NCBI GenBank assembly: GCA_026545765.1
Contig: JAIFAC010000162.1
Span: 94,564 to 158,563 of the forward strand
Length of the DNA: 64,000 nt
Source of the DNA: Plantago major
Lineage: Eukaryota; Streptophyta; Magnoliopsida; Lamiales; Plantaginaceae
Reading direction: 5' to 3'
A program made the translations under genes and the position numbers. The notes beneath the pieces were generated by a model. It made no database searches and was not told where the DNA came from. It saw nothing but the letters and a program-made list of their open reading frames with translations. How positions within the stretch are numbered: the first letter of the stretch is position 1; each line of letters begins with the position of its first letter. Below are positions 10,791 through 23,124 of this stretch, piece by piece.

Positions 10791-12213
10791 GGGTGAATTA
10801 CATTTGGACCCCCTAATAAATTTCGTAATAACATTGTAGTCCCTGACATTTCAAAAATAACATATTGGTCCAAAAATTTATTTTCGCATTGACCGACTAA
10901 AAAAATGAATTTACATGTGGAAATTAAAATAGCAAATTGCAAATCAACCATTTCAAGTTTATAATAGTTTCAAAATTGACCCAAATAAAATTCACTTATT
11001 CATTTTCATCCTCTCCTTCATCAACCTTAATTTTATCAATTATTCATCTTCATCAAACCTTAATTTTATCATTCTTCATCTTCATCAAACATTTTTTATT
11101 CATCAAACTATGTTCTACATCATCAAGCAAGGATCTTTCTCCTCCTTTTTCGTTTTCAAAATTATTTCATCATTGATGGAGGTTACTGTTCATGGACGAA
11201 CATCAACCCACATATGTTCATGGAACAGATCGGTTCCGTCATCGGAGTCCGAGGTCGAGTCACCACCGTGTTACGCCTATTCACCGGATAAACTCGAAAC
11301 CCAACCCGATTCCAGGACCCGTATTCTAATAGACGCCCGAAAGAAAGCAAGAAGCTTGAATTCACCATTAATGGCGGAGGAAAAGCTTCGAAACCTTCTC
11401 TTGGATTTCGATTTCATGGATATGGTTGGTCTGGGAATCTCCCATGGTTGATGTAATGGAGTTTGGAAGGACTATGAATTGGGTTTTTGGAAAACCCATA
11501 AAATTCGATTTATGTAACTCGACTTTGGTGATTGTTTTCGATCAATAAATGTTCGATTACATGTTGATGGACTATAAGATTCGATCTTAGTTGAGTATTG
11601 GAGGCTTGGATAACCTTAGAAATTGATTTCTGCAGCTCCATTGATGAGCTGTTGAAGCTCCATGAATGGAGCTTCAAGCTCCATCAATGGAGTCTGCATT
11701 CGGGTTTGATTGGAGTCCAAATTCGAAATTTCTCGGACTATGAAAGAATGGGAAAGATTGATGGAAAAATGGGGAAATAATTGGTGAATGGAACCTCTAA
11801 GCAACATTTCAACCTTCACCAATGGAAGAATGAGAAAAAATTGAATACTTTTATGAGTTTATGAAGTTAGAAAATTAATAGAGTTTGATTGCAATTTATT
11901 TTGATTGAAGTTGTATAAAAAAAATTGAATTGAGGGTTGATTTGAATTTATTATAAACTTTAGGGATATAAACTGGGTATCAAATAAGTAAGAGGGGTTA
12001 GTTGCAATTATTTTTTGAAGATCTGAATATTAAAATAAGAAAAATTATTTTTTATATTTTCCACGTCATTTTCCGCCTGCCACATAAGAAATTTGGGTTG
12101 ACTTTTGGACCATCTCGTTATTGATTTAAAAACATGTCCTTATGTGTTATTGTTAAAATGTGAGGGACTACGATGATTAGCGGCACTTTATTGAGGGGAG
12201 CCAGTAATTTTCC
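10791..12213. mobile_element. Mutator-like (MULE-type) non-autonomous element
   Basis: The ends are inverted: GGGTGAATTAC-TTGGACCCCCTAATAAA on the left and, on the opposite strand, GGAAAATTACTGGCTCCCCTCAATAAA on the right, continuing to 'GTAGTCCC' about 50 bp in. Flanks are TTTTCTGAA (10782-10790) and TTTTACGAA (12214-12222), a 9-bp duplication with two mismatches. Other R1 copies show the unbroken site. The interior holds an unexplained ORF but no transposase, as in a Pack-MULE. Confidence 0.75.
11110..11451 (+). CDS. Unknown ORF inside the Mutator-like element, possible captured gene fragment
   Basis: This ORF of 113 codons has a second in-frame ATG at 11176. The first 22 residues look like low-complexity leader. 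From 11176 the base composition is visibly more GC-rich than the element around it. It contains a hydrophilic stretch (PPCYAYSPDKLETQ) followed by a basic helix-like segment (RILIDARKKARSLNS) and MAEEKLRNLL. I do not recognise the family. It has no membrane segment or signal peptide that I can defend. Its position inside a Mutator-like element with no transposase suggests a captured host exon, but a chance ORF cannot be excluded. Confidence 0.35.
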   Translation: MFYIIKQGSFSSFFVFKIISSLMEVTVHGRTSTHICSWNRSVPSSESEVESPPCYAYSPDKLETQPDSRTRILIDARKKARSLNSPLMAEEKLRNLLLDFDFMDMVGLGISHG

Positions 12214-12501
12214 TTTTACGAAATGTGATGCTTGCTTTGCAATATGATGATTGATTTTAAGTAATTGAATTCAAATATGATATTTGATTTCATTAAATGT
12301 GGTGCTTGCATCATTCGATTGTGTGGAATTTGAAGAAGAGGATTAGAATTTCTTCTATAATTAGATTGATTATAGGAATTATAATCAATTAGTCAAATTT
12401 AATGATGCTTTTAATGATAAATACCATATTAAATTGAGGGCAAATTCGGAAGATTAGACAAGTACAAACTAAATTGTAGGAAATAAAGTATGTATGACTA
12501 A

Positions 12502-12645
12502 GGCTATGTTCTCTTCGTCTGAACAGAACTGAATTGAATTGAATTATAGTATAAAAAACAACTAAGCGTAATCAATGTAATTGAATAAATCAATCGAATC
12601 GAATCGAATCAAATTAATGAGTTTTCAGATGAAAAGAACAGAGTC
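12502..12645. mobile_element. Harbinger-type MITE
   Basis: The 144-bp element starts GGCTATGTTCTCTTCGTCTG and ends with the complement of GACTCTGTTCTTTTCATCTG. It is flanked by TAA on both sides (12499-12501 and 12646-12648) and inserted in repeat R1a. Confidence 0.88.
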
Positions 12646-12690
12646 TAAGAGGTAGTAAATATTTGGGGGTGGTATCAATTTGTAATTCAC

Positions 12691-13640
12691 CCATAAATAA
12701 TTTATGTTTGTAATCAAAATAGATGATTATGATGCTTGATTTACAGTATATAAATTTTCATGTAAATAGGTTTGTTATGTGATATGTGATGCTGGTTTAT
12801 TATGATGCTTGATTTTCAAAAACCAGAAATAAGATGCTTGACTTTTAGTCTCGATGCTTGTTTTCCATAAATGTGCTGCTTGATTTTCAGTAATTGAATT
12901 CAAAGTATGATGCTTGATTTCCTGAAACGTGATCAGGGGCGAAGCCACTAAGGTGACTGGTCCGTGCCCAACACGGGGTCGGTTTCGGAAATTTCCGTTT
13001 GTATATTTATTAATTTTTTTTTTAACGATTGACATGGTCTATTTTTCTAATTGAATATAAAGAAATACAACTGCACAACCATACAAGTGCATTTTGAGTG
13101 GTTGTATTCATTATATTTGTAGAAAACGATGATATTTAAACACTTTTTGTCTAATTATAAATAGTTTTTTTAGTAGAAATTTGTTAAACGCTTGATTTGT
13201 GAATAATATATATTCATAATAATGGTTTTAAAATGTAACTTTTCATAATACATAGAAAAAAAGATCGATGTTCTCTATAAGTGTAACATATTTTACATTT
13301 ATTAATTTGAAGTTTAAAATAATTATTTGTTATATTTAAATTAGTTATAGTTGAGCACGGGGCAATGAAAAATCCTAACTTCACCCCTGAATGTGATGCT
13401 TGCATCATTCGATTTGTGTGGAATTTGAAGAATCGCAATATTGATTGGAATTTATTCGATAATTAGATTGATTATAAGAATCAATATTTCAAATTTAATG
13501 ATGATTTTAATGACAAATACCATATTAAATTGAGGTCAAACTTGGAAGATTAGACAAGTAGATACTAAATTGTATAGAAAAAAGTATGTATGACTAATAG
13601 GTAGTAAGATTTGGGGGTGGTATCAATTTTGTAATTCACC
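12691..13640. repeat. R1b: partial second copy of repeat R1, split by a hAT MITE
   Basis: The copy starts inside the R1 unit ('aataatttatgtttgtaatc', matching 10544 onward), so it lacks the left terminus. It ends in the same 'ggtatcaattttgtaattcacc'. It abuts R1a directly, giving a partial tandem pair. A hAT MITE lies at 12934-13389. Confidence 0.7.
12934..13389. mobile_element. hAT-type MITE
   Basis: The 456-bp element starts CAGGGGCGAAGCCACTAAGG and ends TTCACCCCTG, the complement of CAGGGGTGAA. Flanks are AACGTGAT and AATGTGAT (12926-12933 and 13390-13397), an 8-bp target duplication with one mismatch. No coding capacity was seen. Confidence 0.88.
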
Positions 13641-14063
13641 GAATAATTTAGTAGCGGATATATAAACTTGAACTTAGCTAGTTTTGATTCGGTCAAAAGT
13701 CCTTTTAATACACCCCGATCCAAGTTGTACCGTTTTTCGAGTTTGATAAAGTTTAATGACTAACCTTCTTCATTAAAAATAAAAAAATAAAACACATTTC
13801 ATCTTTTTGAGATGAACTCCACTACCAACTTTCACAGCAATTTACAAAATTTGCACATATCCTACTCTTACTACGTACTACATACTTATTTCTTTTGGAA
13901 GAAAGACCAAAATTGAACCAAAACAGAAGAAACACTAATACTCCTTTCACTTTATTGCTTTCCGTTTCATAAATGAGATTTTCATTTCTCTTGTTTGAAG
14001 GAGTTCAAGGGAGAGCGTACCATTCATGTTCCGATGAACAGATCAACGTGGCCGATTGTTGAG
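13641..14063 (+). promoter_or_regulatory. Upstream region of VAP-c
   Basis: This is the region between repeat R1b and the VAP-c start codon. It would hold the promoter and 5' leader if VAP-c is expressed. I see no convincing TATA box at a defined distance and name no element. Confidence 0.3.
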
Positions 14064-14115
14064 ATGATAACTGGCAGCCTCCTTCAAAGCGAACCTCACG
14101 AACTCCATTTCCAAT
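14064..14115 (+). CDS. VAP-c exon 1
   Basis: ATG starts the reading [17 protein letters not shown], matching the VAP27 N-terminus MSTGDLLxIEPxELKFP. It ends in phase 1 at a GTAAGC donor. The length equals VAP-b exon 1 (52 nt). Confidence 0.82.
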
Positions 14116-17100
14116 GTAAGCATGGACACATTTTTATTCCTGTTAACCGTGATTTTTTATAACCTACAAATAATCATTAAAAAAGCTGAGGAAAATATGG
14201 AACATTACTTTTTTTTATTGATAACTTGAGGGGCAAATTTCGTCGATATGTTAATTCCTCTCTTTAAGGGAGTTGAAGTACTGGGGTCTTTGCAATTTGA
14301 TACGGATTAAAGTTTAACCTACAATTACGTGGTAAGGAGTTTGATCAAGTCGTTTCTAACCAAAATCTTCTATTTATAGGAAAATGGTGACTTAGGGAGT
14401 AATATACAATCTTTTTTACAATGTGGGAGATAATTATCATATCTTATTCCAAAATTAGATGGGAATATATGTGAATATACTCCAAATCATAAAAGTATTA
14501 CTCCCTACGTTCTGTAATGATTTGCAATTGTAATTTAAAGAATTATTAAGGTGAATGAGTAAAGAAATGGTTTATATTGATAAAATGTAAAATATAGAAA
14601 AGATAATGTATGAAACTGATAGTGATTAAAAAATTAATAAGTGAAGATAGTGTGTTTCCATTTAAGAACATGTAAACCTTTAGGCTCTATTTACCACAAG
14701 CTTATCAGTTCGATGAGCTTATTTTCGTAACAAGTTTGTTACATAAACGTCTAGTTGGTAGCTGATATGATAATCTTATCTAGGAAGCTTATAAAAAAAA
14801 TAAGCTAGCTGATTTATTTTTACATGCCATATTTAGTAAATCAGCTAGCTTGTCAGCTAATTAATTTACTAAACACTTTTATAAAAATCAACGAGCTTAT
14901 CAACTACCTAATTAGCGACCAGCTACCCAATCAATTATTAGCTAGTTGATCAAGCTTTGCTAAAGGAGCCTTAAAGGAATCGTCCAAAATGGTACATTGT
15001 AAATTTTCTATTCAAATGGATGGGGCATGACATGTATTCTTTGATGATATGTTGGTACTTAAATATTTTATTTATTTAACAAGATTATAATCCATAAATT
15101 TATAATTTATTAATTTAGACAGGTTTCAATAAACATGAATACAAATTTCAAAGTTCGGTTTAATAGGATAGTTACAATGTACATAGAATGTATACTTAAC
15201 ACAAGTTATAAATTTTAACACAAGTTGCAATTGTCATAGAATGTATACTTAAATAATAGTTTGATTTGGAAGTTCAAATGATGCAAATGAAACTGACTCA
15301 AATAATTTAAATGATTCTAATTTCTTAGAGGACATTCATGTGATTGAGAAATTAATCACTTATAATCTATAGAATGAATGTGAATTACATGCTTGATTCT
15401 TCATGTGAAAATAATAGATGTTCTGAAATTTAGATCTTATAAAAGAAATAGTGCATGCATGGTTGTTGTTATTTAAAATACAATATATGATGAAGTTAAG
15501 GATTATCAATAATTTTGGAATCCATTACGGGAAAAAGAAGCATTGTAAGAAACAACAATAACTCTTATAAATTTTTGTTAAGTACGAGAAAATAACGGTG
15601 CAACTCTTGTGCGCAGATGACAGATTTGAAAATAAATTCTATTCAGATTTGATAAACAATAAAGCAAGTGCCATTACATGTATACTAAATTGTCTTAATT
15701 TTCAAATTAATTGACAATATATTTGTCAATTGTTGATGAATAATATAGAATTACACAACTATTAGAGTTTTGTAATTGAGCGCAAAATTAACAAATCAAT
15801 TTTAATTCAACTTCACTAAGTTGCAATATATTGACTTACATAAAAAGTAAGAAACTAACCTATTTCAACATTGCCAATATGTCTGTCTTCTTCAATTACT
15901 TCTTCTCCTTATAACTACTCACCCCTAAGTTCATACAGATTTACAATCCAAAGAAAAAATAATTTTATTCAACCACATCAATTTCACACATTATTTTTCA
16001 ATCTAATATGTTAAATTTATCGTCGTTTTAAATTTACTAGTATAGTACTATTAACAAGGTAGGTTTCGGATATGTTAATAGAAATTATATTTGTTATAAG
16101 AATGGTGAGTGACTAGGAGTTAGTTGCATCATTAGTGTTGTATATAAAATTATAAAATCTTCCTTAAAATGGCAAAAAAACTCAAATTTGATAATTCTAC
16201 TGGAACGCTCAAAATGGCAAAAATGGATAGCTTCTAAGGGGGTGGAGGGAGTATATAAAAGTCGATAGTTACTAGATTGGGGGAAGGGTGTTTTGAATCT
16301 CTCTATCTAGTTTCTAGTTGAATTTTAATTTCATTCATTTGTAAGCGCCTCGATAATAAGTGTCTTGAGACATTTCGAGCAACTGAATTTGAGAAAAGTA
16401 CATGCGTGTGTTTCCAAATTTAAATCAATAGTCAAAATGTAACTTGCACCGTGTAGTGCGGTCTCTGAAATTGTACGTAAGCTAGAAAATTTAATATACT
16501 ACAAGTATGAATCTTAATAATTAGTACTCCCTCCATTCTTTATAAAACTTGTCATTTTACTATTCTGCGGTCAACTATCTCCGATTTTGATCATTAATGA
16601 CTCTCAAATTATAATAATAAATAATTTAATAATTTAAATTATTTACTATTATCGTTTAAGAATAATTTGTGGTAAAAATCGCCATTGACCGTCAAATGAA
16701 AATGGAAAGTTTTATAAAAAACGAGGGAGGAGTATGATCTAGTTAAAGTTAAATTATCATGTGAATTCGATTCATCTTAATTTTGATAAGGATTCATTTT
16801 CTAGTCTTTCTAGAGGGGAAAGTTGTATTGGGGAAGAGAAGCTCATGTTCTTTGAAGTTGACAAATGAATCCGCTTATCATGTCGCCATTCGGGTATAAT
16901 TTTTCTTTGTGATTGATTTTTATATGTGTTCGTTTGTTGATGTTTTCTTTCACTTTTAGATATCATTTAAGAGTAAACAACCATTGGGCACGGACCACGG
17001 CGGTTATGAAGTCCTCCTGCCTCACTCTACTAAGTTACTTAACGGTATGTCTTTCTGTGGCCCATATATATTAATTACTCCATCCAGTTTCAACACCTAT

Positions 17101-20100
17101 TAAGTTGAGAAATTACAATGGAAGTGCCGTATTTATTTATTTCTTTTAAACCAACTAACCAAAACCGCAAAAAATTAATCTAACACCTATAAATTTTACT
17201 GCTTGGGGAATAAAAAACAACCATGCCATCTTCCACATTTTTCCTATCCAGTTTCGAGATCTTCCTGACACTGAGTTCTTTTCCATACTGCCAACTGTTT
17301 CCAGCTTCAAAGAGATGATCCGAACTCTTAATTAGCACATATTTAAGGATTTAAATCCAAATCAATAACGACTAAACAATAGAGTTTTATTCAGTCAATC
17401 TAAACATACACATAGATAACTGAAAATCATAACTGGAACAGATGTAGTGTAAGTATGGACACAGAAGAATAAAAGTGAAGTAGGAGGAGGGAAAGAAAAT
17501 GTTTTAGTAAGCGGTCACGTGGATAGATTGTGAGATATTGTTTCTTCGTGTATTAATTACACGCAACTTACATGTGAGAGTGGGATGGATTGTGTAAGAT
17601 TATAAGAATATATTTATTATTATTGGATTCAATGATGAGTACATGTATTTATACAATGTGATAACTTGATCACCAAGTATTCTAATCTAAGTCTAATCTA
17701 ACTAGGATTCTAGATATATACATATTCTAACACACCCCGCAGTCGAAGCGGGAGGCTTGCGAATGCTTAGACTATCACGAAAAATCATCAAAGAGAATCT
17801 TCGAAAGTCCCTTAGTAAAAATGTCAGCAATCTGATAACGAGTGGGGACATGTAAGACTCGAACTTCACCTCTGGCAACCTTTTCGCGGACGAAGTGTAT
17901 ATCCATCTCTATGTGCTTCGTACGTTGATGTTGGACTGGATTACCGAACAAGTAAATAGCACTAACATTGTCACAATAAACGAGCGTTGCTTTAAGAACC
18001 GGAAAGTGCAGTTCGAGAAGTAAATTGCGAAGCCAACAAGATTCAGAAACAACATTAGCAACACCGCGATATACTGCTTCGGCACTGGAGCGAGAAAGAG
18101 TGGGTTGTCGCTTAGAAGACCAAGAGATGAGATTATCACCAAGAAAAACACAATAACCGGAAGTGGATCGCCTAGTATCTGGACAACCACCCCAGTCAGC
18201 ATCCGTATAGGAAGTCAAGGTGTCCACTCGCGATTTATATAATTGCAATCCAAAGTCCTTGGTTCCTTGAATGTAGCGTATAATACGCTTGAGAGCATTC
18301 ATATGATCAACCCGAGGATCGTGCATGTGAAGACACACCTGTTGAACCGCATAAGATATATCCGGACGAGTGAATGTGAGATACTGAAGAGCACCAGCAA
18401 GTTGACGATATGTGGTGGGATCAGCGAATGGAGGAGCATCCGAGGAGTTGAGTTTCTGTTTAGTGTCGACCGGTGTTTGCGATGGAGAGCAGGTTAACAT
18501 GCCAGCTCTATCAAGAATCTCGTCTGCATATTGTTTCTGGGAGAGAAATAAACCGTCCTTGTTTCGAGTTACAGCGATACCCAAGAAGTAACTGAGAGGA
18601 CCAAGGTCCTTCATAGCAAATTCGGCACTTAAGAAGGCCATAATCGAGCTGCGAAGAGTGTCAGTGGATGCAGTGAGAATAATATCGTCAACATAGAGAA
18701 GAATATAGGCAATGTCAGAACCACGCTGGTAGATAAACAATGAATGGTCAACTTTGCTATGAGAGAAACCAACAGTCGCAATATGGTCAGCAAAGCACTG
18801 GTACCAAGCCCTAGGTGCTTGCTTCAATCCGTAGAGAGATTTCTTCAGTAAACAAACATGGTCAGGAAATCTCGAGTCTCGGAACCCCAAAGGCTGATGC
18901 ATGTAGACGGTTTCTGTAAGGTTACCGTGAAGAAACGCATTCTTAACGTCAAGTTGGTGAATTGGCCAAGATCGAGATACTGCAATGCTAAGTACGGTGC
19001 GAATAGAGGCTGGCTTGACGACAAGACTGAATGTCTCATCACAATCAACACCTTTCTGCTGAGATCGACCATCACCTACAAGACGAGCCTTATGTCGCTC
19101 AAAAGAACCGTCAGATTTCTTTTTATGACGAAAAATCCACATAGATCGAATAATATTTGCATTCTGTGGCTTAGGAACTAACTCCCAAGTCTTATTATCA
19201 ATAAGAGCATTATATTCATCAAGCATTAGGATTTCCAATTGGTCGGTTAAAGCATGGACGGGATTACGAGGAAGAGGTGAAAAAATTGCAGGAGGCAAAG
19301 TTAACGAAATTTGGACCATAGTATTTGGATTCAATACACGAGGCGGGTGGAGGTAGCAGGCCTTGACCGTCCGAACCGGTTTGGGAGGAGTGTGGTCCGC
19401 CTGATGAAGCGAACTGCCGGAGGGTCGGCACGCTCAGGTGGAGCAGAACCGGAAGGAGGGCCGGTTGTGCGATTAGGCGAACCGTGGGGAAGGAGAGGCG
19501 GTTGTCCAAGTAGGGCGAACGGTTGGTCGAATGACCGGATCAAGCATATGATGAAGAATGGCGGGTTCGATTCACGAATCCAAATACTCGTATGTGTTCG
19601 AGTTTGGCGTGCAAGATGTGGAAAAAGGGAAAGTGGTTTCGTCAAAAACGACATGTCGAGAGACAAATATCTTACGACTAGAGATCTCATAACACTTGTA
19701 TCCCCGATGATCGGAAGGATACCCCAGAAATACACACGGGACCGAACGAGCTTGGAGTTTGTTTATAGTGGGGGATGGGAAGAGGGGAAAACAAAGACAA
19801 CCAAAACACGAAGATGGTTATAGCTTGGAAGTTTGTTGTAGAGAATTTGAGTAGGGGAGGAAGAGTTAAGCACCTTCGAGGGAAGGATGTTGAGAAGATA
19901 AGTTGCGGTGGCAAGTGCATGATGCCAAAAGGTAGGTGGCATGGATGCGTGAGCAAGAAGTGTACGGATTATATTGTTTAGGGAACGAATATGCCTTTCG
20001 GCTTTGCCGTTTTGAGATGAAGTGTGAGGACAAGAAAAACGGAAGTGAATACCGTTAGTTTGGGCAAAGGAGTGAAATAGACCATTGTCAAATTCCTTGC

Positions 20101-23040
20101 CATTATCGCATTGTATATTCTTAATAGAAGTATTGAAATGGGTGCGAACAAAGGCATGAAACATAGTGAAGATAGCATACACTTGAGATTTCTTAGAGAT
20201 AGGAAAGGTCCATAAAAACTTAGAAAAATCATCAAGAAAAAGCACATAATAGCGGTGTCCGCTTGAGCTAGCTATCGGAGAAGTCCAGAGATCACTATGC
20301 ACAATATCAAAGGGAGAAGTAGTGTTTGACAATGAATTATGAAACGGCAATTTTATTTGTTTCCCCAAAGAACATGAGGGACAAAACTGATGTTTAAGAG
20401 CATTACAATGAATATAATTCTTGCTAGAGAGAGATCGAAGAGTAGTCTCTCCCGGATGCCCTAAACGACTATGCCATAAAGCAGGAGAAGAAACCAAAAG
20501 CGAATGAAGTGGGTGGCTTGCGTGTTGGGGTGGATGGATAGAGGTCACGGTGCTATCACATCTCATGATTCGTTTCCCCGTCTGTAAATCCTTGACAGAA
20601 AAGCCAGACGGGTCAAATTCAATAGAAACAGAGTTATCGGTGGTAAATTTGCGAACAAAGATGAGGTTTTTGACAAGGTTAGGGGTATGTAACACGTTTT
20701 TCAAGAGAAGAGGAGGGTGGGGCTGAGAGAAAGAAGTGTTACCATAACCTTTAATTGGAATCATATGACCATTACCAACAACAACTTGACGATTATAAGT
20801 GCTCGAATTGAAATAAGAAGAGAGAGTACCTTTGTCGGGTGTCATATGGGAAGAAGCACCGGTATCCATGTACCGATTAGCATCCGGGAGTAAGTCCCAA
20901 GGTATGCATGGTGCCTCGGCGTTAGTTGGTGATGCACGAGAAGAATGCACAGTGGTTAGGCGGACGAGGACGAGAAGTCCTGGCCGACCGGAGGGCGAGG
21001 ATGCGACCGAGGAGCCGTGGGATATGGGCAAGATGTGGAGACCACGCCAAGGCCACCGTATGATTACCATGGCGTGGTAGTGGGAGGCCGCCAAGGTTGG
21101 GAGGAGGTCCCGGTTGTCCGGAATTGCTTGCCACGGTTTTGCGGTTGGACCACCTTGGGTTGTTCTTCTTTTGGTTTTGGAGTTAGGGTACCCGGAAGGA
21201 ATGTAAGAAGGAGAGATAACAGGTTTGAGTTATTTCGAAGTGGTACTACCGAAGAGATCAAAAGAGCCGAGCCACGGCTTCTTTGTTAACACGATGCTTG
21301 AGGGTGCGTTCCGCTAATTTGATGCGAACGAACACTTTCAAAGGAAGGAGAGGATCCTGATTTTGCACATAGTCCACGATGCCAGAATATGCCTCAGTTA
21401 AGCCACTGAGAAGACGGAGAACAAGACGGCTAGGAGAGACCTCTATACCCACGTCGGCAAGCCTATCGGCTAATGATTTAACATGATTGCAATAAGCCTC
21501 GGCAGAAGGGAAGTTGTCGAGGCGGACGTCAGCGAGTTCCTCTTCAAGATGGGTAGCTCGAGAACCTTTGTTATCCATGAATATCTGTTCAAGACGGGAC
21601 CAAGCAGCAGCCGTATCGTTCTTGACAAGAATGGCATGAAGAATGTCAGAAGAGATTGCATAGATCCACTTTATGTCTGACGGCATCAAGTCGATCATAG
21701 AGATCAACATCGGCTTCTTTGAGAGCCTTGATTTTGGCGATGGCGGTTTCTTCCGTCGGAGGGATGATGTGATGCATAAGGTTATGCACCCGTGCTTGAA
21801 CCTGGAATAACGTGACCCAAGAATGATACATACCGGTCTCATGATCCAATGTGATGGGAATCAGGGAGCGGACGTTGGTGATAGAGAGAGCGGGATGAAA
21901 CTTGGGTGATTGATCAGACATGGTGGGTGCCGGAAAACTGTTCAGAGAAGAGAGGAGAATTTATCGATTTAGTGTGAGGCTAAGTCGATGTTGTGTGGAG
22001 GCGTGAGGCCGGAAACAGGAGACGGAGCAGTCAAGTTTTGGCGTGAGGCGGAACACAAGGAGACAGGGGAAGAAAGGGGAGAGGCTGTTTGAGCGGCGTG
22101 AGGCCGGAAACAGGGGAAGAAGGAGGATCGAACAGCGGCGGCTAGCAGCGGAAGAGAGGGACCGATGTTCGGCGTGATACCATGTAAGATTATAAGAATA
22201 TATTTCTTATTATTGGATTCAATGATGAGTACATGTATTTATACAATGTGATAACTTGATCACCAAGTATTCTAATCTAAGTCTAATCTAACTAGGATTC
22301 TAGATATATGGATATTCTAACATATTGTTTTCAAGAAACATGACTTTTAGGATCAAAGTGATTGACAAATTTGAGAGAAAATCGTTTGTTGTCCACGCGC
22401 GTACTATTTTGGTTGCTATACTACTAGAAAATGCGTCACGTGTTACTACGTTATGTTTGGACGTTTTTATCTCTTTATTTGAAGCTGATTTTTATAATAT
22501 TAAGGCTCTGTTCTTTTTATCTGAATATTCATTAATTTCAATTCAATTCAGATTCATTCAGCTCAGTACAATTTTATCCAGTTCTGCTTATTTTGTCCAG
22601 AGAAGAAAGAAAATTGATACATTTAACGAATAATTAGAATAAATTCAATAGAAAAATATATAGTACATTCTGATATGTCTTGCTTTTAGTTTCTCTCAAT
22701 TAATTTTAAGCCAATTGTCTTAATATACCACGAGAAGGACTTAAATATGTTACCAACATTGATGATTAATGAATGACAGCTCTACCCTACACATCAACCA
22801 ACAGCAAAAGAAACCATACAAGTAGAACCACCTAACCAACTGTTACCAAAACTCTAGTGTTTCCAATTCCCAATCCACTCTATCTGCTCAAAGATTAGAT
22901 ATACTTTGAGAATAAAATCGCAGGCGTAAGTGTCAATTAGGGCACTCAGTAGGCCTACATTACCAAGTTCTTATGTGCAAGACATTTCCCAAGACCATAT
23001 ATAAGGTCTTAAGATTCCAAAAGTAATAGTTTTAGCAAAA

Positions 23041-23124
<84 letters not shown>

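Larger units (their letters stand above)
10361..12690. repeat. R1a: long-TIR MITE-like repeat rich in 'gatgcttgattt', carrying two insertions
   Basis: R1 units begin near 'accaaaatgat-gtagtttcaaaaac' and end 'ggtatcaatttgtaattcacc'. The two ends are imperfect inverted repeats of about 60 bp sharing 'attagtcatac'. The middle repeats 'tatgatgcttgattttcagt' many times. Copies: here, 12691-13640 and 39552-39984. This copy is split by a Mutator-like element (10791-12213) and a Harbinger MITE (12502-12645). The long inverted ends suggest a Mutator-type MITE, but the target duplication is unclear. Confidence 0.65.
17593..22322 (-). mobile_element. Ty1/copia element A (Ale/Retrofit-like), recent insertion, minus strand
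   Basis: Two 140-bp LTRs (17593-17732 and 22183-22322) differ at three positions by eye, about 98% identity, which indicates a recent insertion. Flanks gattg and tattg are a 5-bp target duplication with one mismatch. The primer site TGGTATCA adjoins the right LTR. Gag, protease-integrase and RT-RNase H follow in copia order on the minus strand, interrupted by frameshifts. Very short LTRs and the gag type suggest the Ale/Retrofit lineage. It lies in intron 3 of VAP-c. Confidence 0.92.

Noticed and set aside
11598-11822. Short ORFs with 'gctccatgaatggagcttcaa' palindromes inside the Mutator-like element
   Set aside because: Repeats of 'gctccat' create hairpins and frames on both strands; no coding evidence.
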